Positions 1-7,427 are shown, counted from the first letter of the stretch. The stretch: 37,290 nucleotides of DNA from an uncultured Lamprocystis sp. (GCF_903933125.1 NZ_CAIZIZ010000045.1:1-37290); one strand, 5' to 3'. The notes: a model not told the origin generated them from the letters alone. Translations and numbers: made by a program.

Positions 1-126
1 CGCCGCGGGCCACGCCCGCCGATGGATGGCGGCTGGTCGCGACGATCGGCCGCCGCAACCCCCGGCTCAGCACACGCTTCGGCACCGCCGTGGCGTCACG
101 TGCGGGGCCTGCGCCCAGCTGCAAAA

Positions 127-375
127 ATGGCCAAAGTCGAGATTACGCCACCCAAGTGGATCGAGGTCAAGCATTTGTTTGAAACCCGCCAGGACCTGCA
201 ACTGCCGGGGGTCAAGGGCGCTCTATGGGCTGCATACAACGCCGTCACCACCTTTGAAGACTATCGGGAAGCCCGCGACGACACCCGAGCCAAACGCCTG
301 GACCGGGCGTGGTTCGGCAGCGGGGCGGACCTCAAGGTCAAGGCCCTGACCGAAGCTCTTCGGTTCGCGGCCTAG
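127..375 (+). pseudogene. C-terminal remnant of a DUF932 (phage/plasmid-related) protein
   Basis: The 82 residues from the ATG at 127 look like the C-terminal end of DUF932 proteins, a family of about 300 residues or more found on plasmids, prophages and integrated elements. The recognisable parts are LPGVKGALWAAYNAVT followed by a charged stretch and LDRAWFGSGADLKVKALTEAL. The frame stays open to the window edge, but the translation of 1-126 is low-complexity and does not resemble the family, so this is probably a 3' fragment rather than a gene cut by the window border. No ribosome-binding site is evident before the ATG. The function of the family is unknown. It may mark an old mobile-element insertion next to the toxin-antitoxin pair downstream. 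The family call comes from pattern memory and needs a profile search. Confidence 0.5.
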
Positions 376-445
376 CGCGGCTTCGCGCGAGACTAAAATC
401 CCAATAACCCCGATCGACGCCCATCGAGATTCGGAGACATACCCC

Positions 446-709
446 ATGAACGCTGCCCTTGACGACATCGTGCCCCTCGACTACCTGGACGGCCGCATTA
501 CCGTCCATCCGGACATCTGCAATGGGCATCCAACTATCCGCGGGCGGCGCATCACGGTCGAGACCATCCTCGGGTTCCTGAGCGCCGGCGAATCCCAGGA
601 TGAGATTCTGCTTCAGTATCCGTCGCTTGAGCCAGCGGACATCGACGCCTGCCTGCGCTTCGCCGCGGAGTTGATGGCTCACCGTTACACCTTGCAGCGA
701 GTGGCCTGA
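446..709 (+). CDS. DUF433 antitoxin-like protein
   Basis: This 87-residue protein has the DUF433 pattern: a short N-terminal strand ending in ITVHPDICNGHPTIRGRRIT, then a helix-turn-helix-like region with ETILGFLSAGESQDEILLQYPSL and DIDACLRFAAEL. DUF433 proteins are small DNA-binding-type proteins usually encoded just upstream of a PIN-like DUF5615 protein, and the pair is regarded as a VapBC-like toxin-antitoxin module. A GGAG motif lies about 10 bases before the ATG. The stop codon overlaps the start of the next gene (TGATG), which implies translational coupling. The protein would be cytoplasmic, neutralising its partner and probably repressing its own promoter; both roles are inferred from the family. 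The domain call is firm; activity as an antitoxin is not shown by sequence. Confidence 0.85.
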   Translation: MNAALDDIVPLDYLDGRITVHPDICNGHPTIRGRRITVETILGFLSAGESQDEILLQYPSLEPADIDACLRFAAELMAHRYTLQRVA

Positions 710-1050
710 TGCTGCGTTTTTTGATCGACGTCAACCTGCCCTACCGCTTCTCGGTTTGGTCCGGGGACGCGTTTGCTCACATGCGCGACATCGGCGAGAC
801 CTGGACCGACACCAGAATTTGGCAGTACGCCCGGGAGCGGGACCTAGTCATCGTTACAAAGGATACGGACTTCTCCGATCGCGCGATGATCAGCACGCCG
901 CCGCCTCGGGTCGTGCACCTGCGCTTTGGCAACATGCGGATGCGGGAGTTCCACGTTTTGATCTCTCGTCTGTGGCCGAGCATCGTCGATTTGAGCGCGG
1001 CGAATCGGCTGATTCGGGTCTATCAAGACCGTATTGAGGCCGTCGAATGA
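709..1050 (+). CDS. DUF5615 PIN-like toxin, partner of the DUF433 protein
   Basis: This 113-residue protein begins with LRFLIDVNLP and continues with a central VIVTKDTDFSDRA block. This is the DUF5615/Mut7-C-like PIN fold, in which clustered acidic residues (here D7, D52 and D54) would bind the metal for RNA cleavage. The family is the toxin half of DUF433/DUF5615 modules. The ATG overlaps the stop of the antitoxin gene, so the order antitoxin then toxin is canonical. The length is typical and no truncation is seen. The RNA target is unknown. Downstream (1051-1188) I see no further gene. Family assignment is strong; ribonuclease activity is inferred from fold and operon structure. Confidence 0.82.
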   Translation: MLRFLIDVNLPYRFSVWSGDAFAHMRDIGETWTDTRIWQYARERDLVIVTKDTDFSDRAMISTPPPRVVHLRFGNMRMREFHVLISRLWPSIVDLSAANRLIRVYQDRIEAVE

Positions 1051-1188
1051 CGGGGGGAACCCGAGCAAGTCAACGGGTATCTGGAAAGGCACTGCGGCAT
1101 CGCGCGACTAAACCGCGCCAGCTCCAGCAATCGTCGCGTCCGCCGGGGCCGATCCCAGCCAACAACATTGCACCGCGCTGGGCGCGGT

Positions 1189-2064
1189 CTAATCCCCGCG
1201 CAACTCGATATGGTCCGACAACAGCAGGTCCTGTGTCGCGGTGACCACGGCCTGCAAGGGTCCGGTCAAGGCCGGCCGCGCGATCGACTCGCGGGTGACC
1301 CCCTCCGCGCGGCCGTAGAGGCTGAGTCGCAGGTGCTCGAGGGTGCGGACATGCAGTTGCAGGTCGGTCAGGATGCGCTCGAACTCGCTGCGGGTCGGGG
1401 CCGTGCCCAGCGCCTGAAACAACTCGGCAAGGGCGCCGAACAGCGGCAGCGCCTCAGCGCCCAGGCCAAATTCCGCGGGCGCATAGGCGACCTGCTGTTC
1501 GGACACCCGCCCCACCCAAACCCGAAAACTCGCCTTTTGGATGGCGTGGTAGAGCGGGGTTTCGGAAATCAGGAACAGCAGCAGGTGACGCGGGTTGGCG
1601 AAATACCGGCCGCCGCGCACCTCCCAGAAGCAATCCGCGATCAGCCGATGGATACGGATATGCTCACGGAAGTCCGCGGCCTGGAGCTGATCGAGGATCA
1701 GGACCGTCGGCTCACCCTCGCTTTGGGCGCAGGCCTCGCTGACCGTTTGATCCAGCGCGTCGATGGGCGGCTCGGTCCGACCCAGTTCGTCCTGGCTGGG
1801 CGGCAGGATCACCTCCGGCAGGGCCGGATGGGCCTCGGTGAAGTCCAGGTAAAGGCAGTGGGGAAACTCCAGTGCGCGCGCCAGTGCGGTGGCGAAGGCG
1901 GTCTTGCGGCGCTCGCCGTCACCTTCGATAGCGAGCGTGCGCAGGGTGCGGGTCGGGCCTTCGAGCACGCAACGGACCTGGAATTCGTAGTCGTCGTTCG
2001 ACTCGAATCCGCACTGGGCCATTTTTTCGCGTAAGCTTGGCATTTGTTTTTTCATCGGAGACAT
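1189..2064 (-). CDS. P-loop-like ATPase with degenerate Walker A, unknown role
   Basis: This 291-residue protein looks like an AAA-type ATP-binding protein. Around residues 47-58 there is IEGDGERRKTAFATALARAL, which sits where a Walker A would be but lacks the usual GK pair (it reads GDGERRKT). Near residue 120 TVLILDQLQ resembles a Walker B strand with D in place of DE. LLLFLISETPLYHAI resembles a sensor-1-type strand. The C-terminal 90 residues are helical. The first ATG (2064) has no clear ribosome-binding site, and ATGs at 2055 and 2043 are equally possible. It is divergent from the PEP-CTERM gene with a 167-bp AT-rich gap between. I do not recognise the family. It could be a regulator-type ATPase that binds nucleotide weakly or not at all. 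Confidence 0.6.
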   Translation of the reverse strand: MSPMKKQMPSLREKMAQCGFESNDDYEFQVRCVLEGPTRTLRTLAIEGDGERRKTAFATALARALEFPHCLYLDFTEAHPALPEVILPPSQDELGRTEPPIDALDQTVSEACAQSEGEPTVLILDQLQAADFREHIRIHRLIADCFWEVRGGRYFANPRHLLLFLISETPLYHAIQKASFRVWVGRVSEQQVAYAPAEFGLGAEALPLFGALAELFQALGTAPTRSEFERILTDLQLHVRTLEHLRLSLYGRAEGVTRESIARPALTGPLQAVVTATQDLLLSDHIELRGD

Positions 2065-2156
2065 TGTCAGAAAATTTTACACTCACTCGATCGACTTCTG
2101 GTGCTCCGTGTTTTTTCTGGCATTATATTATTGTTTAAATGCATAAAAATTCAGCC

Positions 2157-2172
2157 TGGCGTAATTTATGCT
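2157..2172 (+). promoter_or_regulatory. Candidate sigma-54 (-24/-12) promoter for the PEP-CTERM gene
   Basis: The sequence TGGCGTAATTTATGCT has GG and GC dinucleotides exactly 12 bp apart, the invariant spacing of sigma-54 promoters (consensus TGGCAC-N5-TTGC). A start site would fall near 2183, leaving about a 50-base leader before the ATG at 2232. PEP-CTERM/exosortase systems are known to use the PrsK/PrsR two-component system with sigma-54, so the context fits. The surrounding 2065-2231 stretch is strongly AT-rich, which raises the chance of a random match. Confidence 0.5.
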
Positions 2173-2231
2173 TAACTAAAACGTAAGCACCGATAGTCGA
2201 CGCCGCTCGCTCCAAACTTTGGATCAAACGC

Positions 2232-2897
2232 ATGAAAAAGCAGATTCAGCTTGTCCTGGCCCTAGCCGGTCTTCTCACCTTTGGATCCGCCAGCGCCTTG
2301 ATCATCGACTCCTTTGATTTTCCTGCGGATGGTGACCTCGTCGGGATTCGGAACGGCGCCGCATTTCCAAGGCTGACCACCACGACACTAGACGTCGGCG
2401 ACCGTTTCATCGGCACCTCCCGCACCCTCTCGGTAACCTCCACCACCCCTGTATCTGCACAAAGTACAGGGGAACTCAATGGGCTCACACCTGACGCCCT
2501 CGATATGCAAAACTCTGTCGTGGCGATCGGCACGTTCACGGTCAGTTGGGACGGTATCGACCACATCGACCTGACTGAGAACGGTACGATTCTCGGTTTC
2601 CAGCTGACCATTCCAGAGGCCATCGACAACCCCCTGATCGTGACCTTCAGCGCCGGTGCCGCGAGTGTCACCAGAACCTTCCCGAACGGCACCCAGGGTA
2701 GCGGTTTTTTCATTCCTTTCGGCAATCAAGACTTCTCCGACGTCACGCGCTTGACGGCCAGCTTCACGGGTTCTGCGGGCTGGGATGCCGTTGTTCAGTT
2801 GATCGGAACCGCCCCAATCCCGGGCACCTTACTTCTGATGGGTGTCGGCCTCCTGGGACTGGCGCGCTGGGGCAAACGCGCCGGAGGACAGGGCTGA
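2232..2897 (+). CDS. Exported PEP-CTERM sorting-domain protein
   Basis: This 221-residue secreted protein starts with a signal peptide (MKKQIQLVLALAGLLTFGSA, probably cut after SASA). The middle is beta-rich and Thr/Ser-rich with several aspartates and no cysteine. The C-terminus carries a PEP-CTERM tail: PIPGTLLLMGVGLLGLARW then a basic KR end, with PIPGT in place of the usual PEP motif. In this family the tail is recognised by an exosortase (XrtA/EpsH type) in the inner membrane, cut, and the protein is delivered to the outer surface or biofilm matrix. The body resembles no enzyme I know and may be a structural surface protein. No exosortase gene is in the window. A PrsT-like TPR gene follows 195 bp downstream on the same strand. 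The tail call is firm; the function of the body is unknown. Confidence 0.8.
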   Translation: MKKQIQLVLALAGLLTFGSASALIIDSFDFPADGDLVGIRNGAAFPRLTTTTLDVGDRFIGTSRTLSVTSTTPVSAQSTGELNGLTPDALDMQNSVVAIGTFTVSWDGIDHIDLTENGTILGFQLTIPEAIDNPLIVTFSAGAASVTRTFPNGTQGSGFFIPFGNQDFSDVTRLTASFTGSAGWDAVVQLIGTAPIPGTLLLMGVGLLGLARWGKRAGGQG

Positions 2898-3091
2898 TCC
2901 GACCGTTCAGATCGGTCTGGGCGCGGACTCACGGCAGCCCAACACCATCGCCGCTTATCCGGTTTGCGACGCTCCGATCTTCGGTTAAGGTAAGCTGAGG
3001 GGCGCGTAATGCGCGATCCGGACTGTGGCACTTGTGCACTTCGGGATCGCGGCCCGCGCCAAACCCGTTCAGCACCTGAGATCACACGTCT

Positions 3092-4924
3092 ATGCCCTGC
3101 ATTGCCCGCCTGCGCACCGCCCTGGCCGCCGCGGTAATTGCGCCCTATCTGTTGTGCATCCCGGTCATCAGTCAGGCGGATGCCATTGATGACGCCACGT
3201 CGTCCTGGCAATCCGGGGATGCCCGCACCGCAATGATCCTGCTCCGCGACCACCTGGAGCGAAACGGGCCGAGCGCCACTGCACGCCTGCTCCTGGGACG
3301 CGTCTATCTCGACCAGTTAGCGGGGGCCGCCGCTGAACAGTCGTTCCGGCAGGCAATCATTGATGGTCGATTCGAGCCGACGGACTATCCGGTAGAGCTG
3401 GCCGAGGCGCGGCTGCTGCAAGGCAAGTTCACGCAGGTCATCGAGGACCCCGCGACCTTGGCCGCCTCCGATCCGGCCGATCGGGCGCAACTGCACGCCA
3501 TTCGCGGTGAAGCCTATCTGGCACTGGACCAACAGGAGCAAGCCGACACCGAGTTCCACATGGCCTTGGGGTTCGTCCCGAACCATGCCCGGACGCTGCT
3601 GGGTCAAGCCAAGCTGGCGCTGATGCAGGGCAGTCCGGAGCGCGCGCGGGACGTTCTGGACCATGCCGTGGCGCTCCACCCGCATGATGCGCGCGTCCTG
3701 GAGTCGCTGGGCGAGGCCCAGTTCGGTGACGGACAGTTTGTCGAAGCCGACGCGGCCTTCACCGAGGCGATCGGCTACGGCCGCAGTGACTGGATGGTCC
3801 AGTACAAGCGCGCCATGACCCGCCTGGAACTTGGTCAGTTAGATCTGGCCGCGGCGGATATCGCGGCAGCCGCTCAGCAGAGTCCCAATTTTCCGGGGCT
3901 CAACTATGCCCGCGGCATTCTGCTGCTTAAGCAAGAACAACCGGAACAGGCCCTGGCTGACCTCTTGCTGTACTTACGCGAGCGGCCCAAAGACCCCCAG
4001 GCAGCCTATCTGGCCGGAACCGCGCTCTACCAATTGGGCCGTTACCATGAGTCCGAGGAATATCTGGAGCGTGCTTACCGCGCCGCTCCGGAAACACCGA
4101 CCCGCGCCGCCGCCCTGGCCGCGGTGCGGCTTGCGCGCAAGGATTTCGCGGGTGCCGAGGCCCTGTTGCGGCCCTTTGCCGATCAGCCGGACGCGGCCCC
4201 CGGAATCCAGGAACTCCTGGGTCAGGCGGTCCGGGGCCAGGGTCGGGCGGCTGAGGCACGCGACCTCCTGACCGCGGCGGTCACCGCGCGCCCTGACGGC
4301 GCCATGACCCGCTTGCGGCTCGCCGAATCCATGCTGGCGGCCGGGGATCCGGTCGGCGCCGAGCCGGAACTGCGGGCGGTGCTGCAGGCGAGCCCTGCGA
4401 ATCAAATCGCCCGGCTGATGCTGATCCGGATCTACCTGGAGAAGCCGGACCCCAAGGCTGCGCTGACCGAGGCCGAGGCCCTGATCGCCATCGCTCCGAA
4501 CGATGCCCGCGCCCTGAATGCCCTGGGCCTTGCCCATCAAGTCAATGGTGACCCGACGGCGGCACGCACCGCCTTTGCACGCGCACTGAAAAACGACCCC
4601 GGTTTTGCCGACGCGGCCTTCAATCTGGTCGCCGCCGCGCGGCGCGAGCCTGATCCCCAGGTCGCCGGGGCACTGTGCGAACAGGTGCTGGCCGCCCAGC
4701 CAGGGCACGCCAATGCCATCTTGCTGCTGGCCCAACTCGAGGTCACGGCGGGCCGGCGTAAGGCCGCGCTCGACCGCCTGAGCGAGGCGCTCGCCAAGGA
4801 GTCGGGGAACCTGGCACTGCGGCTCAACCTCGCGCGCGGTTATCTGCCGCGGGCGCGATCCCCGCCGCGCAACGCATCCTCAAAGACCGACCGCAGACCG
4901 CAGCCGCCGACCCCGCTTTCCTGA
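3092..4924 (+). CDS. prsT: PrsT-like TPR-repeat protein, N-terminal part (frameshifted)
   Basis: This 610-residue reading frame begins with a signal sequence (residues 1-30, ending near ISQADA) and continues with about a dozen and a half TPR repeats, for example LLLGRVYLDQLAGAAAEQSF and LNALGLAHQVNGDPTAARTA. PrsT proteins of XrtA/PEP-CTERM systems are TPR lipoproteins of about 900 residues, thought to serve matrix export and sorting at the envelope. The last 25 residues (from about 4847) are Arg/Pro-rich and lose the TPR pattern, while frame +1 from 4846 continues it. A single missing base near 4846 (CTGCCG for CTGGCCG) explains this. Together the two frames give about 924 residues, matching the family. 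The signal peptide has no clear lipobox (a cysteine lies at residue 22, preceded by LL), unlike the lipoproteins for which the family is named. Confidence 0.75.
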   Translation: MPCIARLRTALAAAVIAPYLLCIPVISQADAIDDATSSWQSGDARTAMILLRDHLERNGPSATARLLLGRVYLDQLAGAAAEQSFRQAIIDGRFEPTDYPVELAEARLLQGKFTQVIEDPATLAASDPADRAQLHAIRGEAYLALDQQEQADTEFHMALGFVPNHARTLLGQAKLALMQGSPERARDVLDHAVALHPHDARVLESLGEAQFGDGQFVEADAAFTEAIGYGRSDWMVQYKRAMTRLELGQLDLAAADIAAAAQQSPNFPGLNYARGILLLKQEQPEQALADLLLYLRERPKDPQAAYLAGTALYQLGRYHESEEYLERAYRAAPETPTRAAALAAVRLARKDFAGAEALLRPFADQPDAAPGIQELLGQAVRGQGRAAEARDLLTAAVTARPDGAMTRLRLAESMLAAGDPVGAEPELRAVLQASPANQIARLMLIRIYLEKPDPKAALTEAEALIAIAPNDARALNALGLAHQVNGDPTAARTAFARALKNDPGFADAAFNLVAAARREPDPQVAGALCEQVLAAQPGHANAILLLAQLEVTAGRRKAALDRLSEALAKESGNLALRLNLARGYLPRARSPPRNASSKTDRRPQPPTPLS

Positions 4925-5868
4925 TGGTGCAGGCGCAAGCCGATCTGGCGGCCGGCCAGACCCCCGAGGCCATCCAGACCCTGGAATCCCTGATCCAGTT
5001 GCAGCCGAATTCGGCGCCGGTCCGCTTCCTGCTCGCGACCGCCTATGCCGCGACCAACCGGGTCTTGGAGATGCAATGGCAGTTGCTGGAAGGCTACCGG
5101 ATCGATCCCCAATCCCCGTTGGCGACGGAGACCCTGGATCGCGTGGCCGCCGCCTTGCCGGATTCGCCGTTCAAGAATCTCCTCGTGAATACGCTTCAGG
5201 ACCAGACCGGCGACAGCGCCGCGATTCTCCTGTTGCAGGCCCGTCTCGCACTTGCCGCGGAGCACTATCCGGACGCCCTGAGAATACTTGGTGATCTGGT
5301 GCAGGCGAGGCCGGACGATCGCGCGCTCTTCATCGAGTTCCTGAACGCCCAGGTCAAGGCCGATGAACTTTTTCCCGCGAGTCAGACCGCCCAAGCCTGG
5401 GTCGGCGCCCATCCCGACGATCATGAGGCCCGCGGTTTGCTGGCCCAGATCGACGCCCGGCGCGGGCGCGTCGCGCAAGCCCTCCAGACCTACCGTGAAC
5501 TGCTGCGGGAAGACCCACAAAACGCAAAATACAACAACAACCTGGCAATGCTGCTGATCGACCGGGAGCCGGCCGCGGCCGTCACCTACGCACGCGCCGC
5601 CGCCGCGGTGGCACCGCAGGACCCGGCGGTGGCGGACACTCTGGGCCTGGCGCTGCTCGCCGCCGGTGACGCTCAGGGCGCGGTGCAGGCCTTGGCCAAG
5701 GCGTATGCCGCCCTGCCCCAAGAGCCCACCGTCGCCTTCCACTACGCCCGCGCCCTGGCGGCGGACGGGGATCCGGCCCAGGCCCATACGGTGTTACTGA
5801 CGATCACGGATCTCGCCTTTCCGGAGCAGGCGCAAGCGCAGGAGTTGCTCAGACAGCTTGCGCCCTGA
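4924..5868 (+). CDS. prsT: PrsT-like TPR-repeat protein, C-terminal part (out of frame)
   Basis: This frame holds the remaining TPR repeats of the PrsT-like protein. The homology starts upstream of the ATG, at about 4846, where the +1 frame reads AAGAIPAAQRILKDR and continues unbroken into the sequence from 4924. The first in-frame ATG at 4924 overlaps the stop of the preceding frame as TGATG, so reinitiation could produce a separate 314-residue fragment, but it would lack about 26 TPR residues and any signal peptide. Conserved helix pairs include NNNLAMLLIDREPAAAVTYA and VADTLGLALLAAGDAQGAV. The simplest reading is one gene of about 2.8 kb with a one-base deletion, either real or an assembly error. 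Coding quality is good up to the stop at 5868, so any inactivation is recent. Confidence 0.75.
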   Translation: MVQAQADLAAGQTPEAIQTLESLIQLQPNSAPVRFLLATAYAATNRVLEMQWQLLEGYRIDPQSPLATETLDRVAAALPDSPFKNLLVNTLQDQTGDSAAILLLQARLALAAEHYPDALRILGDLVQARPDDRALFIEFLNAQVKADELFPASQTAQAWVGAHPDDHEARGLLAQIDARRGRVAQALQTYRELLREDPQNAKYNNNLAMLLIDREPAAAVTYARAAAAVAPQDPAVADTLGLALLAAGDAQGAVQALAKAYAALPQEPTVAFHYARALAADGDPAQAHTVLLTITDLAFPEQAQAQELLRQLAP

Positions 5869-5880
5869 ACAGCCGCGGAC

Positions 5881-5938
5881 GGTCCGCATAGCGGACCCTA
5901 CGGTAACGTCGTGACCTGTAGGGTCCGCTGTGCGGACC
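5881..5938. repeat. Palindromic intergenic repeat (REP-like), copy 1
   Basis: Two 21-base arms (5881-5901 and 5918-5938) are inverted complements with one mismatch around a 16-base centre. The left arm starts GGTCCGCATAGCGGACCCTA. It sits 12 bases after the stop of the TPR gene, and the flanking AGCCGCGGAC is also shared with a near-identical element at 19712-19769. It could form a strong hairpin and act as a transcript end or a REP/BIME-type element; there is no T-run. Confidence 0.75.
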
Positions 5939-5995
5939 GACGACCGTGCGAATCGCGCGATGGCCGGTCTTATGACCAAGGCCAGCCCGCCGGAC

Positions 5996-6361
5996 TCAGG
6001 CGGCCGGCAGCACCATAGGGCTGCGCTTTTGCGGGTTGGCCCGAAACAGCACGGCAACATTGCCGATGCGGGTGACGAGCACCGACCCGGTGCGCTCGAC
6101 CATCGGGGTGAGGATGGCATCGCGCAGCGCCCGGTCACCGACGTTGATCTTGACCTTGAGTAACTCATGGTGACTCAGCGCCAGTTCGAGCTCCGCCAGC
6201 ACCGCCTCGGTGAGTCCCGCCTGGCCGACCATGACCACCGGTTTCAGCGGATGGGCCTCGCCCCTGAGCCAACGCCGCTGCCCCGGTGTGATCGTCGGCG
6301 TGATTGCCGGAGTGATCGCCGGCGTGATTGCCGGAGTGATCGAGCTTGAGATCGCCATCAT
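5996..6361 (-). CDS. yhbY: YhbY-type CRM-domain RNA-binding protein (ribosome assembly)
   Basis: From residue 27 on, this 121-residue protein matches the E. coli YhbY/CRM domain: LRGEAHPLKPVVMVGQAGLT, with the GxxG RNA-binding loop GQAG, then AELELALSHHELLKVKI and the closing VLFRANP. YhbY binds precursors of the large ribosomal subunit. E. coli YhbY is 97 residues; the extra N-terminus here is made of repeated Ile-Thr-Pro-Ala units (see the tandem repeat at 6290-6340). The start is uncertain between the adjacent ATGs at 6361 and 6358, and no strong ribosome-binding site is visible. It is not next to rlmE/ftsH as in many gammaproteobacteria. The C-terminus points toward the palindromic repeat after the TPR gene, with which it is convergent. 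Family identity is firm. Confidence 0.9.
   Translation of the reverse strand: MMAISSSITPAITPAITPAITPTITPGQRRWLRGEAHPLKPVVMVGQAGLTEAVLAELELALSHHELLKVKINVGDRALRDAILTPMVERTGSVLVTRIGNVAVLFRANPQKRSPMVLPAA
6290..6340 (-). repeat. 12-bp tandem repeat encoding Ile-Thr-Pro-Ala in yhbY
   Basis: About four and a quarter units of ATCAC(T/G)CCGGC(A/G) run in frame through the start of yhbY. They alternate in third-position bases, so a 24-bp higher unit is also visible. The length is a multiple of three per unit, so slippage would change only the N-terminal tail. Confidence 0.85.
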
Positions 6362-6415
6362 GAGTTTGTATCCGTAAGTCGCGCCGATGCGTTGAGTCCG
6401 CCGCCAAACAAAGGT

Positions 6416-7156
6416 TTACGCCGGATCAGTCGGATCGGGCACCGGAACCGGCGCTGGCGCGGGGGTGAACAGGTCGGCGCCGACCTGATCGAGCTGCTGA
6501 TAAACCCGCCGCACCCAAACCTTCACCCGCTGGCGGTCCATGAGGCCCAGGCCGGAGTCGCGGTTGTGGGTCGCGGCCCACAGACTGGTGCCCTGATGAT
6601 CGATCTTACGCATGGTGCCGGCGTGCAACTCGGGCAAGTCGATGACCGCCGCCCCCAGCCACTGGGCACGGGTCCGGACCGGGGACGATTCGAAGGCGGA
6701 GAAGTCCTTCCCGCGGCCATAGTTTTTCACCACCACATAGGAAGCCGCGTGGTCGTAACGCTCAAACAGGGCGTCGAGCAGGGCGATGCCGTCGGCGCCG
6801 TCGTCGAGCACATGCCAGAACACCACCGGAACCTGCTCGTCCGCGGCCAGGCGGAGCAGATCGTTCTGCTCGATCCAGCGGTGCAGCGGCAGCGAGGTCT
6901 GGGCGGCCAGGTCCACCAGGACATCCTGATCGGCCGCCAGTGCGGCCTCCATCAACTGATCGGCGCTCTCGAACTCATCCAGCGCGATAGGCCGGCTGAA
7001 ACCCGCGTAGAAGCGCAGCAGGGCGCCGTGTGAACGGTCGGTATCGAAGGCGGTAAAGGGACGCTGGTGATCAATGTGATACTGGGTCAGGAGCCGCGCC
7101 AGGACGGACTTGCCGACCCCGCCCTTCTCACCGCCGACGAAATGGATCTTACTCAT
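6416..7156 (-). CDS. ParA/MinD-superfamily ATPase (MobD/TraL-like)
   Basis: The chosen ATG at 7156 gives a 246-residue protein beginning MSKIHFVGGEKGGVGKSVLA, a deviant Walker A motif (KGGVGKS, with the signature lysine) of the ParA/MinD/SIMIBI class. FTAFDTDRSHGALLRFYAGF follows as switch I, and VLVDLAAQT as the Walker B strand. The C-terminal GLMDRQRVKVWVRRVYQQLDQ is typical of the TraL/MobD-like group linked to conjugative elements. The open frame runs upstream to 7423 but that part is repeat DNA, so the short start is preferred. No ParB, relaxase or Mob gene is adjacent, and the gene stands alone between yhbY and a long inverted repeat. Its partner and cargo are unknown. The protein ends in a Pro/Ala/Val-rich tail. 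Confidence 0.8.
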   Translation of the reverse strand: MSKIHFVGGEKGGVGKSVLARLLTQYHIDHQRPFTAFDTDRSHGALLRFYAGFSRPIALDEFESADQLMEAALAADQDVLVDLAAQTSLPLHRWIEQNDLLRLAADEQVPVVFWHVLDDGADGIALLDALFERYDHAASYVVVKNYGRGKDFSAFESSPVRTRAQWLGAAVIDLPELHAGTMRKIDHQGTSLWAATHNRDSGLGLMDRQRVKVWVRRVYQQLDQVGADLFTPAPAPVPVPDPTDPA

Positions 7157-7325
7157 GCTGTCGCCTGTCTGTGTGTAAATGGACTCGGCGAGCGGAGACT
7201 CGCCGGGGCCGCATGGTAGATCCTCGAGCGGCCGGCTTCCAGCAGCCGGAGTGATCTTCAGCAGTCGTCGGTCCTGACCATGGTTCCGGCCAGTGCCTGT
7301 GAAGCGCGAACTGAAGGCTCCCGTC

Positions 7326-7427
7326 CCCCGTGGGAGCGGCGTCCCGCCGCGATGCGGTGCCGCGGTAACCTCGAACGCTGCGGCTGCGCGCCCGGCCCCA
7401 TCGCGGCGGGACGCCGCTCCCACGGGG
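7326..7427. repeat. Perfect 29-bp inverted repeat in the 7157-7482 gap
   Basis: Arms 7326-7354 and 7399-7427 are perfect inverted complements (core GTGGGAGCGGCGTCCCGCCG) around a 44-base centre. The 326-base gap between the ParA-like gene and the diheme cytochrome gene holds no convincing coding sequence. The element lies downstream of the cytochrome operon and upstream of the ParA-like gene, so it may end cytochrome transcripts. Similar GTGGGAGCGGC-type repeats occur widely in gammaproteobacterial intergenic DNA. Confidence 0.8.

Noticed and set aside
446-1050. Type II toxin-antitoxin pair as a novel system
   Set aside because: DUF433/DUF5615 pairs are already a recognised module; nothing unusual was seen here.
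1168-2034. A 288-codon plus-strand frame opposite the P-loop-like ATPase
   Set aside because: Composition is that of an antisense frame, while the minus-strand frame has ATPase-like strands and a plausible start.
3020-3050. TGGCACTTGTGCAC upstream of the TPR gene as a sigma-54 promoter
   Set aside because: The GG to GC spacing is 9 bp rather than 12, so it fails the invariant spacing; it is a partial palindrome instead.
4840-5787. A 315-codon minus-strand frame opposite the TPR gene
   Set aside because: Translation is Arg/Gly/Gln-rich with no known motif and mirrors the TPR coding strand.
6598-7423. Extension of the ParA-like gene to 7423
   Set aside because: Residues before M90 are translated repeat DNA (the 29-bp inverted repeat) and have no ParA similarity.
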